64,000 nucleotides of DNA. Source: Pseudomonas sp. HOU2 (GTDB lineage: Bacteria > Pseudomonadota > Gammaproteobacteria > Pseudomonadales > Pseudomonadaceae). Shown in pieces: positions 8,831 to 15,768 of this stretch. The translations under genes were made by a program, and so were the position numbers. Under the pieces are notes generated by a model. The model had not been told where the DNA came from and did not search any database. It saw only the letters and a program-made list of their open reading frames with translations. Within the stretch, counting starts at the first letter, position 1, and the number at the start of each line of letters is the position of its first letter. The DNA is taken from contig NZ_CP160398.1 in the NCBI RefSeq assembly GCF_040729435.1, positions 5,189,001 through 5,253,000 of the forward strand, written 5' to 3'.

Positions 8831-8906
8831 GGGTGATTAGCTCAGCTGGGAGAGCGTCTGCCTTACAAGCAGAATGTCGGCGGTTCGATCCCGTCATCAC
8901 CCACCA
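8831..8906 (+). tRNA. tRNA-Val(UAC), copy 1
   Basis: A 76-nt cloverleaf. Acceptor GGGTGAT pairs with ATCACCC, the anticodon loop CTTACAA gives UAC, the T arm holds GGTTCGATC, and CCA is encoded. It is identical to copy 2 at 9202. Confidence 0.98.
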
Positions 8907-8925
8907 TTCGTTTCAAGTGTTTAGC

Positions 8926-9002
8926 GCAGCGGTAGTTCAGTCGGTTAGAATACCGGCCTGTCACGCCGGGGGTCGCGGGTTCGAGTCCCGTCCGCTGCGC
9001 CA
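8926..9002 (+). tRNA. tRNA-Asp(GUC), copy 1
   Basis: A 77-nt cloverleaf. Acceptor GCAGCGG pairs with CCGCTGC, the anticodon loop CTGTCAC gives GUC, the T arm is GGGTTCGAGTCCC, and CCA is encoded. It lies 19 nt after tRNA-Val and is very probably co-transcribed with it. Confidence 0.98.
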
Positions 9003-9045
9003 TATTCGGTAACCTGGACCACTGAACGCCAGGTCACCACGGAAA

Positions 9046-9068
9046 AACTCGCTGAAGCGGGTTTTTTT
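9046..9068 (+). terminator. Rho-independent terminator after tRNA unit 1
   Basis: ACTCGC-TGAA-GCGGGT forms a short stem (one G-U pair) followed by seven T residues. It ends the first tRNA-Val/Asp transcript. Confidence 0.75.
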
Positions 9069-9175
9069 CTGTCTCAAGTTTGTACCTTGTTCCATCGGGT
9101 TTGTGTCGTTTCACCGGTTTTCGGATTTTTTTGAAAAAAACTTCAATTAAATCAACACATTACGAAAACTTGTGG

Positions 9176-9181
9176 CATAAT
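9176..9181 (+). promoter_or_regulatory. -10 element of second tRNA unit
   Basis: CATAAT lies 20 bp before the second tRNA-Val. The -35 region 17 bp upstream (CAACAC) is weak. The preceding 60 bp are very AT-rich and resemble an UP element. This promoter differs from that of copy 1, so the duplicated unit has its own promoter. Confidence 0.5.
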
Positions 9182-9201
9182 GCGCCCCGTAACGAAGCGA
9201 A

Positions 9202-9277
9202 GGGTGATTAGCTCAGCTGGGAGAGCGTCTGCCTTACAAGCAGAATGTCGGCGGTTCGATCCCGTCATCACCCACCA
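9202..9277 (+). tRNA. tRNA-Val(UAC), copy 2
   Basis: Same 76 nt as the copy at 8831, with UAC anticodon and encoded CCA. Confidence 0.98.
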
Positions 9278-9296
9278 TTCGTTTCAAGCGTTTCGC

Positions 9297-9373
9297 GCAG
9301 CGGTAGTTCAGTCGGTTAGAATACCGGCCTGTCACGCCGGGGGTCGCGGGTTCGAGTCCCGTCCGCTGCGCCA
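9297..9373 (+). tRNA. tRNA-Asp(GUC), copy 2
   Basis: Same 77 nt as the copy at 8926, with GUC anticodon and encoded CCA. The intergenic spacer to tRNA-Val is again 19 nt and nearly identical. Confidence 0.98.
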
Positions 9374-9416
9374 TATTCGGTCACCTGGACCCACTGAACG
9401 CCAGGTCACCACAGAA

Positions 9417-9437
9417 AGCCCGCCTAGTGCGGGTTTT
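9417..9437 (+). terminator. Rho-independent terminator after tRNA unit 2
   Basis: GCCCGC-CTAGT-GCGGG followed by a T tract ends the second tRNA unit. The stem differs from that of terminator 1 although the 40 nt before it are conserved. Confidence 0.8.
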
Positions 9438-9473
9438 TTGCTGTCTGCGATTTGATAATTTCTGCAATGCCTC

Positions 9474-9573
9474 TGTGGTGAGGGGATTTATCCCCGATAT
9501 CCTGCGCAGCAGGCCCAAAGTCTTCAAGCTGGGGCTGCTTCGCATCCCATCGGGGATAAATCCCCTCACCACA
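9474..9573. repeat. inverted repeat, type E
   Basis: TGTGGTGAGGGGATTTATCC at the left and its reverse complement at the right face each other about 55 nt apart. It is a further dispersed pseudomonad palindrome family, with only this copy in the window. It lies downstream of the tRNA unit and the catalase-like gene. Confidence 0.8.
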
Positions 9574-9591
9574 AATCATCTCCTCGTCTCC

Positions 9592-10758
9592 TCACTGTTC
9601 GGCATTGCGGCTGTGCCGATAGTCGCTCACCGCCTCATACACCGCTTTACGCAAGCGGTTGATCCCGCCAATCGGTCGGTGCGCTTCGATGCCAAACCAC
9701 GGATTGAACGACAGGTTGTCACACGCCAGATTCAAAGCCGGCGTGTCGAAGTCCTGCGCAGGCAGGGTGATCCGCGCGACGGTTTCGAACGCTGAATCCT
9801 GCTCGCGCCATTCGATGCTGGTGTCCTCGATCGGCATGTACTTGTTCGCATCCTGACGCTGAATCTGCAGCACAAAACACGCCGGCACCCGATCCGTCGA
9901 CAGTTGCTGGTTCAAGGCGCTGCGCAGGAAATTCGGCAGGTCGTGGTTTTGCGGGGGCAGGGTATAGGCCGGGCAATTGTCCGGATCCGGCGCAACGCGA
10001 AACTTGGCATTGGCCTCGCCAAATTTGTAAGGCGATACCGAAAAGTAGGTGGTCGCGGTCGGGCTGTTCGGGGGTGGCGACAGGGTTGCCAGGGCGATGA
10101 ACAAATGGCGGATCTGCCAGCTGCGAGGATCCCAACCGGGGAAAAACGCCATGATCTTTTTGCCGTCAGCCTGAGCCGCCACATTCTGACGATACTCGGC
10201 GACATCGCTGACAAAGAAATTCGGGTGGCTGAACATCACAAAATCTTGCTCATGGCGCTCTTGACGGTCGCCGAGCAATGGTCTGCCAGGCACATCGAGC
10301 AGTTTGATGGCCATGCCCCGGGCGTCGCGGATGCTGTCGAACTGCGGATAGGCGTTGCCATTGGACAGGCGAATCATCGCCTGCCAGGTTTTGCCCGGTT
10401 CGCTGAAAATCCCTTGGCGCAGCGCTGGCGTCAGTTCCGGCAGCACCGTAACTTCGGCTTTCACGCAACCATGGGCCTTGGCATGCGCGTCGCGCAGATA
10501 GCGCGTGCCTTCGCGGTGTTGATCGACAATGCGTACGGCGGTCTGGATCACCTCCTGGGTCATCGCCGCTTCACCGGCGGGAATCTGTTCCTGCGCCGAC
10601 ACCGGGCCGCGGTGTTGCCAGGCGAACCACGCGGTCGCGATGGCCCAGCCCAACAGGCCGATAATCAGCAATGCCAGCAGGGCGTTGCCTAGCAGGCGCC
10701 CCAGCCACAACCAGACGCGGGCGAGCATCGACGGTCTTTTGTACGGGGTGATCATCAT
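9592..10758 (-). CDS. membrane-anchored catalase-like haem protein
   Basis: 388 aa: one N-terminal transmembrane helix (about residues 20-46), then a catalase-fold domain. The motif RDAHAKAHGCVKAE holds the distal His region of small catalase-like proteins (SrpA type), and the C-terminus NPWFGIEAHRPIGGINRLRK is the conserved end of this clade. The domain is probably periplasmic and acts on peroxide. Its start overlaps the stop of the di-haem peroxidase gene (ATGA at 10755-10758), so the two are translationally coupled and probably work together. Confidence 0.85.
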   Translation of the reverse strand: MMITPYKRPSMLARVWLWLGRLLGNALLALLIIGLLGWAIATAWFAWQHRGPVSAQEQIPAGEAAMTQEVIQTAVRIVDQHREGTRYLRDAHAKAHGCVKAEVTVLPELTPALRQGIFSEPGKTWQAMIRLSNGNAYPQFDSIRDARGMAIKLLDVPGRPLLGDRQERHEQDFVMFSHPNFFVSDVAEYRQNVAAQADGKKIMAFFPGWDPRSWQIRHLFIALATLSPPPNSPTATTYFSVSPYKFGEANAKFRVAPDPDNCPAYTLPPQNHDLPNFLRSALNQQLSTDRVPACFVLQIQRQDANKYMPIEDTSIEWREQDSAFETVARITLPAQDFDTPALNLACDNLSFNPWFGIEAHRPIGGINRLRKAVYEAVSDYRHSRNAEQ

Positions 10759-12572
10759 GGCAATTGCGCCTCCAGTGGTCCGCCCAGTACTTTCAAGTAT
10801 TCCAGCAAGGCCCAGCGTTCTTCGGGTTGCAGCAGTCGGCCGATAACCCCATTGCCGCGCTCGCCGGCGCGGAATTCGTGACCGCTGTTGTGGTTGCCGG
10901 AGATTCGCGTGTCGAACAGGAAACCATTGGTAAAGGCTTCGGTGCGATAGCCCAGATGGCGGGGGTCGTATTCGAACGATCCTTTATAGAAAGTCGTGGC
11001 GCGCTCATCCTCCGGCGACAGCAATTGATAAAGGCTCGGCACCGAACCGTTGTGAAGGAACGGCGCGGTGGCCCAGACACCGGCCAATGGCCTGGCCTTG
11101 TAGGCAAGTTTTTCGCGTACGCCGATCGGCAGGCCGAAACCATCGAGTTGCGGTTTCTCCTGCGCGGTGACGCCAGCCTCGCGATAGGCACGGTTTTCGA
11201 CGAACGCGGTGACATAGGCCAGGCCCTTGGCCACCGATAGCTGATTCAGATCCAGTGGTTCGGTGGGCTTCGGATGCAGTTTCACATCCATCTGCTCCAG
11301 CTCCTTCAGATCCCATTGCAGCGGCGTCAGGTCGAAACGGTGGTTGGCAATGTTGGTTGCGGCATTCGGATCGGTGCCGATCACGTCCACCGGCAGCATG
11401 TGCAAGTGCTGCACCCAGCGCTCGCCCTCCTGAGTCTGGCGTGGCACGTGGCAACCGGCGCAGTTTTCGGCAAACAGCGCTCGCCCCTTGGCGGCCAGCG
11501 GTTTATCGATAGCACCCAGCACATCCTCCGGCCAGGCGGGTGGTTGCAGGCGTTGCAGGGTTTCTTCGATCTTGTGCAGATCACGCACGCGCACACTCGA
11601 CGCGTAACGTGCATCGCCCTGCAGTGGCTGGCCGTTGCTGTCGAAGAAATTCAACGTGGCGCCGACGCCCAGCGCTTCACCGATGTTGCGCGCCATCGGT
11701 TGCTGCGCCGAGCCGTTCCATTGCACCCAATCGAAGGTCCACATGTCCCACAGTTGCGGGTAGTCCACCGGGGCGTCGGCCACGCGGTAGTTGCTGGGGG
11801 AGATCGCGTCGCCGAAGGTGGCGTTGGCGATGCGGCCGAAGGCATCGGTGCGTCCCGGGCCTTCCTCGGTCGGGTAGAGGCCGCGATGAGTGTCGTTCCA
11901 GGCGACTTTGAGGAAGGTGTTCAGCGACTCCTTGAAGTCCTTGCGCAGTTGCTCGTGGCGCAGGTCGTAGTCGTTGCCCAGCACAGTGCGAGCGAAACGT
12001 TCGAACTTCCACGGGTTGTAGTAGGTCGAGGTCAGACTGGCGACCAATGCCTGTCCGAAACTGCCACCGCGCAAGGTAGGAACGCTGGAAGGCAAGACAT
12101 GTTGCGCCGAACCGCCGTCAATCCGCACGGCCTGGCCGTTGAAGCGCAATTCGCCGGTGTGGCAGGCGGCGCAGGTGATATCGAGAAATTGCTCGGTGCC
12201 GCCGGGGTTCTGATGACGGGCAAAGCCGACCGGCAGATTGCCGGGGTTGCTCGACGTGGCTTTCTGCTGTGGATCGACCAGAAAACCGAAGCGTGCGAGG
12301 TATTCCGGGGACGCGAAACGCTGCTGCGAGAAGGGCAGTTCCAGCGCCTCGAACCACTCATAGCGCAGGCCTTTGACCTGTGTGCCCTGCGGCGTGAAGT
12401 AGTAAGTCTGGCGTTCCTCCTCACTCCACTGCTGCAGGTAATGCACCTGTCGGGCCGGGGTATAGAAGGGCAGTTTCGGGTTGGCGACGTAGTACAGAAT
12501 CACGGCCAGGACCAAGCCCAGCAGTACCACGATCAAAGTCAGCACACGGAATAAGAGGCGCAAGATAAACAT
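10755..12572 (-). CDS. di-haem cytochrome c peroxidase-like protein
   Basis: 605 aa with an N-terminal membrane anchor (LTLIVVLLGLVLAVILYYV) and two c-type haem sites: CAACH at about residue 145 and CAGCH at about 375. The protein is longer than classical cytochrome c peroxidases (about 330 aa). Haems would be attached in the periplasm and reduce a peroxide or related oxidant. It is the first gene of a two-gene operon with the catalase-like protein. It may equally be a di-haem oxidoreductase with another substrate. Confidence 0.85.
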   Translation of the reverse strand: MFILRLLFRVLTLIVVLLGLVLAVILYYVANPKLPFYTPARQVHYLQQWSEEERQTYYFTPQGTQVKGLRYEWFEALELPFSQQRFASPEYLARFGFLVDPQQKATSSNPGNLPVGFARHQNPGGTEQFLDITCAACHTGELRFNGQAVRIDGGSAQHVLPSSVPTLRGGSFGQALVASLTSTYYNPWKFERFARTVLGNDYDLRHEQLRKDFKESLNTFLKVAWNDTHRGLYPTEEGPGRTDAFGRIANATFGDAISPSNYRVADAPVDYPQLWDMWTFDWVQWNGSAQQPMARNIGEALGVGATLNFFDSNGQPLQGDARYASSVRVRDLHKIEETLQRLQPPAWPEDVLGAIDKPLAAKGRALFAENCAGCHVPRQTQEGERWVQHLHMLPVDVIGTDPNAATNIANHRFDLTPLQWDLKELEQMDVKLHPKPTEPLDLNQLSVAKGLAYVTAFVENRAYREAGVTAQEKPQLDGFGLPIGVREKLAYKARPLAGVWATAPFLHNGSVPSLYQLLSPEDERATTFYKGSFEYDPRHLGYRTEAFTNGFLFDTRISGNHNSGHEFRAGERGNGVIGRLLQPEERWALLEYLKVLGGPLEAQLP

Positions 12573-12833
12573 CCTTGTCGAGTTGTTGCGCTGTTATGCC
12601 TCAGCTGTTGCAGGTGCGGCAAGTGGCCATTACGTCAACTGTCATAGGAAGTCCCACCAGTCCTTGTCAGCTCCAGATGACAGAAGCTTCATCGTCCCTT
12701 GGCCCGAATGCGTTTTAATCCCTGAACTTATCAGACATTTCCTGCTCTCATGCCGGTAGCCATTGGTCGTGGCGGCCTGATAAGCTCGCGGCTTTACTCG
12801 ATTGCCCTTTCGGCGCATGAACAAGGAAATAGC

Positions 12834-13550
12834 ATGAAACAGCATCGGTTGGCGGCGGCGGTAGCCCTGGTTAGCCTGGTCCTCGCGGGTTGTGATTCGC
12901 AGACCAGCGTAGAGCTGAAAACCCCGGCGCAAAAAGCTTCCTACGGTATCGGCCTGAATATGGGCAAGAGCCTTGCTCAGGAAGGCATGGATGATCTGGA
13001 CTCCAAAGCGGTAGCCCAGGGCATCGAAGATGCCGTCGGCAAGAAAGAACAGAAGCTGAAAGATGAAGAACTGGTTGAAGCCTTCGCCGCACTGCAAAAG
13101 CGTGCTGAAGAGCGTATGGCCAAGATGAGCGAAGAGTCGGCAGCCGCTGGCAAGAAATTCCTCGAAGAAAACGGCAAGAAGCCTGGTGTCACCACCACTG
13201 CTTCCGGTCTGCAGTACGAAGTGGTCAAGAAAGCCGACGGCCCACAGCCCAAGCCTACCGACGTAGTGACTGTTCACTACACTGGCAAGCTGACCAACGG
13301 CACCGTGTTCGACAGTTCGGTTGAACGTGGCAGCCCGATCGATCTGCCGGTCAGCGGCGTGATCCCGGGTTGGGTTGAAGGTCTGCAACTGATGCACGTT
13401 GGCGAGAAGTACAAACTGTACATCCCTAGCGATCTGGCTTACGGCGCGCAATCGCCAAGCCCGGCAATCCCGGCCAACTCGGTTCTGGTTTTCGACCTGG
13501 AACTGCTGGCCATCAAGGATCCAGCCAAAGAAGACGCTGCCGCCAAGTAA
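12834..13550 (+). CDS. FKBP-type peptidyl-prolyl isomerase, lipoprotein
   Basis: 238 aa starting MKQHRLAAAVALVS with lipobox LAGC, so it is lipid-anchored to the envelope. Residues about 25-120 form the helical FKBP_N dimerisation domain (Mip/FkpA type) and about 130-230 the FKBP domain (VVTVHYTGKLTNGTVFDSS, LYIPSDLAYGA). It assists folding of exported proteins. ATG 12834 has AAGGAA upstream; an in-frame ATG at 12750 would bury the signal peptide. Synteny with rdgC matches P. aeruginosa. Confidence 0.93.
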   Translation: MKQHRLAAAVALVSLVLAGCDSQTSVELKTPAQKASYGIGLNMGKSLAQEGMDDLDSKAVAQGIEDAVGKKEQKLKDEELVEAFAALQKRAEERMAKMSEESAAAGKKFLEENGKKPGVTTTASGLQYEVVKKADGPQPKPTDVVTVHYTGKLTNGTVFDSSVERGSPIDLPVSGVIPGWVEGLQLMHVGEKYKLYIPSDLAYGAQSPSPAIPANSVLVFDLELLAIKDPAKEDAAAK

Positions 13551-13570
13551 TCGGCTGTAGCTTCGAAGAC

Positions 13571-13596
13571 GACGCCTCGCTTATGCGGGGCGTTGT
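13571..13596 (+). terminator. terminator after FKBP gene
   Basis: CGCCTCGC-TTAT-GCGGGGCG forms an 8-bp stem 20 nt after the stop codon, followed by TTGTTG. The T tract is poor, so confidence is moderate. Confidence 0.55.
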
Positions 13597-13801
13597 TGCA
13601 TCTGGACAATGCTGGCGGTAAACAGAGCGAACGGATGGCGCTTACAGCAGTCCTAGAGATTGAGGCCGCCAGCGCTAGACGTCCTGAGCCGCCAAGTCAA
13701 TGAAATATTGGGGTTTTTTATGTGAGTAAAAAACGCCCGATCTGAGCGCGGCCCTTATAAAACGGGGCTTTCAGCGCTGAAATGCAGCTCTGTTCACAAG
13801 G

Positions 13802-13824
13802 TTATCCACAATTTGTGTGGATAA
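13802..13824. promoter_or_regulatory. inverted pair of consensus DnaA boxes
   Basis: TTATCCACA (13802-13810) and its exact inverse TGTGGATAA (13816-13824) are separated by 5 bp, and the symmetry extends one base outward on each side. Both are perfect DnaA boxes. They lie 20 bp before the YkvA start, near its probable promoter and ribosome binding site. Whether DnaA binds here is untested. Confidence 0.6.
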
Positions 13825-13844
13825 CATTTCAACGGGAGAAATAG

Positions 13845-14300
13845 ATGAAAGCGCCGTGGAATTTCGCCCGATTTCTGCCCCTCGCCGGTCGATTGCTGGC
13901 GCGTGGGCGTCTGCCGACCCTGTTGTTCGCCGTGGCGAGCAAAGGAGCGGCGCAAGGCAATCGGCTTGGCAAACTCAAGGATGATCTGCGTTTGCTCCAG
14001 GCGTTGTGTCTGGCTTACTGGCGTGGCGAATACCGGACGATCAGCCCGAAAGCCATCGTCTCGGTGGTGGCGGGTCTGATGTACTTCCTCAGCCCGGTGG
14101 ATGCGATTCCGGATTTCATCCCTGTGTTCGGTATGCTCGATGACATCGCCGTTCTGGCCTGGCTGATGAAAACCCTCGATGATGAGCTCAATGCTTTTCG
14201 GCTCTGGCGCAACCGGCAGCAGCCGGAAAAACTCGCGGTGGTCGAGCGCCTGCCCGACACCCCCGAGCAACTTCAGCTTCAGGGCCCGAAAAAGCCTTGA
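13845..14300 (+). CDS. YkvA family (DUF1232) protein
   Basis: 151 aa. The DUF1232 core lies at about residues 65-105 and includes LMYFLSPVDAIPDFIPVFGMLDD, the family signature with the conserved D-x-I-P-D. Members are small proteins of unknown function with one or two hydrophobic segments. GGGAG precedes the ATG. The start lies 20 bp after the inverted DnaA boxes, an unusual promoter feature for this family. Confidence 0.88.
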   Translation: MKAPWNFARFLPLAGRLLARGRLPTLLFAVASKGAAQGNRLGKLKDDLRLLQALCLAYWRGEYRTISPKAIVSVVAGLMYFLSPVDAIPDFIPVFGMLDDIAVLAWLMKTLDDELNAFRLWRNRQQPEKLAVVERLPDTPEQLQLQGPKKP

Positions 14301-14413
14301 TTCATTCCTGCCTGGATACAGATAGATACCCCCCGCGACCTTGGCCGCTGTTAGGATTACACTTCTAGGGAAAAGTGCCGACTCGCTAAGTGTTGTTGTC
14401 CTACGGGGTAGTC

Positions 14414-14755
14414 ATGGATATTCAGATAATTGCACGCGATGGCGAACCCGAGTATGCGGTTCTGCCATGGGTCCAGTATCAGGCTCTACTGAAAGCAGCA
14501 GGCATCAACGAAACACCGCAACAGCAGGCGCCAACGCCCGCTGTCGCAACGCCGGACCCGATTCTTCCAGGTCTGGATCAACTACGCAGTTTGCGCGAAG
14601 GGAAGGGCATCGCCATTGAGGCGCTGGCCCGCACGGTAGGCATCAGCCCGTCTTATCTGGCCATGATTGAAAGTGGCGAGCGTCAGCCTGACGCCGCGAT
14701 TCGCCGCAGCCTGGCCTGGGAACTGACGGTGCCCGGTTGGAGGGATGAATCGTGA
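14414..14755 (+). CDS. helix-turn-helix (XRE-type) protein
   Basis: 113 aa: an N-terminal part MDIQIIARDGEPEYAVLPW resembling the antitoxin-like domain of some regulators, then an HTH at about residues 55-105 (IAIEALARTVGISPSYLAMI). It is the first gene of a tight three-gene operon: its stop overlaps the GTG of the next gene, and the third starts right after that. The small size and N-terminal domain recall HigA/MqsA-like antitoxins, but no toxin is recognised beside it. A transcription factor role is likely. Confidence 0.8.
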   Translation: MDIQIIARDGEPEYAVLPWVQYQALLKAAGINETPQQQAPTPAVATPDPILPGLDQLRSLREGKGIAIEALARTVGISPSYLAMIESGERQPDAAIRRSLAWELTVPGWRDES

Positions 14756-15123
14756 GCGTACGCATCAGTCGTCAACATTGGGACGGATTGCTGGGGGAGC
14801 TGGATCAGGCGCGCAGGCAGCGCCATCTGTTGACCTATCGAGCCTTGCTCGAACGTTTGCAACTGCCGACGCCGGCGATGCAGACGCTGACCGCGGCACT
14901 TGAGCATCTGGCCGCACTGGATGCCAAGGCCGAGCAGCCATTGCGCAGTTCGCTGGTGATCAGCCAGGGTGCCAGCCGTTTGCCACGTACCGGTTTTTTT
15001 GAGTGTGTCGAACGTCTGGGGCGCTTTTCCGGGCCATCCGATGGTGTCGCGGCTGCCTCCTGGCATGCGTCGGAAGTGGTCAGGGTGTTCGAATACGAGT
15101 ACCCGGAATCGGCGGAGGCCTGA
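14752..15123 (+). CDS. conserved hypothetical protein in HTH/Sel1 operon
   Basis: 123 aa starting at GTG 14752, which overlaps the upstream stop (GTGA). The sequence is soluble, helical in the first 60 residues, and ends with an acidic tail (EYEYPESAEA). No motif is recognised. Tight overlap with the HTH gene, and no gap to the Sel1 gene, says the three proteins are made together. Confidence 0.72.
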   Translation: MSVRISRQHWDGLLGELDQARRQRHLLTYRALLERLQLPTPAMQTLTAALEHLAALDAKAEQPLRSSLVISQGASRLPRTGFFECVERLGRFSGPSDGVAAASWHASEVVRVFEYEYPESAEA

Positions 15124-15522
15124 GTGTTCTTGCGACTCAAGGCGTCGGCCAGTTACTGGTTGGCCCGTAGGCTGTTTCACTGGTCGTGGTTTGTCCGCCA
15201 GCCCAGAGGCTGGCGCTGGCTCGAAGGGCAGTTTGCGCGCATGGCCAATCTCGGCGATGTCGGCGCGCAAAGCTTTTATGGGCACATTCTGACGTTTCGC
15301 GGGGTTGGCCTGGGTGCCCGCGAAGAGGGTGTGCGGCTGTTGCGTCTGGCGGCGCTCGCCGGTGATGGCAAAGCGGCTTATCAGGTCGGCGTGATCAGCT
15401 TGGCCGGTACTCCGAGCAAGGCGCCGGATCCGACCGAAGCGGCGCGCTGGTGGACGCTGGCCGCCAAGGCCGGTCACCCGTTGGCCGAGCTCAAACTCAA
15501 AGAGTTGAGCGCTCGGGATTAA
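15124..15522 (+). CDS. Sel1-repeat protein
   Basis: 132 aa starting at GTG 15124, directly after the previous stop. Two to three Sel1-like repeats occur from about residue 40 (GDVGAQSFYGHI, GDGKAAYQVGVISL, DPTEAARWWTLAAKAGHP). Sel1 repeats form a solenoid for protein binding. There is no signal peptide, so it is cytoplasmic. Its partner is probably encoded in the same operon. Confidence 0.8.
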   Translation: MFLRLKASASYWLARRLFHWSWFVRQPRGWRWLEGQFARMANLGDVGAQSFYGHILTFRGVGLGAREEGVRLLRLAALAGDGKAAYQVGVISLAGTPSKAPDPTEAARWWTLAAKAGHPLAELKLKELSARD

Positions 15523-15550
15523 ACCCGGTAATCATTTTGTATCGCTCGAT

Positions 15551-15584
15551 AAACGTGGCGTGAGGGAAACCTCACGCCACGTTT
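15551..15584. terminator. 15-bp perfect hairpin with GAAA loop
   Basis: Arms 15551-15565 and 15570-15584 are exact complements closing a GAAA tetraloop. It lies 29 nt after the Sel1 stop. There is only GTTTGCGTTT after it, not a full T tract, so it is either an imperfect terminator or a stable 3' end structure. Confidence 0.6.
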
Positions 15585-15720
15585 GCGTTTATCGCCATAC
15601 GTTTTGTAGTAATTGGTCTTTTGCAGATTAGTCCTACAGTAAACGCCTACTCGCCTGACTTCTTTCCTGATTGATCCCCCGCAAAGTCCCCGCGCCTAAT
15701 TTTTGCGCGAGGGAACGCTC

Positions 15721-15768
15721 ATGTTTGACCCGGTTTTTCATTCCACCCCGCATCGTCGCGTGCGCTGA
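15721..15768 (+). other. short ORF overlapping the Rhs start (leader, or broken N-terminus)
   Basis: ATG 15721, behind a good GAGGGAA, encodes the 15-residue peptide MFDPVFHSTPHRRVR and stops in TGATG, so its stop overlaps the Rhs start codon. The Rhs ATG itself has no Shine-Dalgarno. Either translation is coupled through this leader, or a one-base loss has shifted the original N-terminus out of frame; the Rhs frame is open back to 15729. Confidence 0.45.

Noticed and set aside
8782..9455. Two short ORFs across the tRNA genes
   Set aside because: They translate the tRNA cloverleaf sequences and are identical for that reason only.
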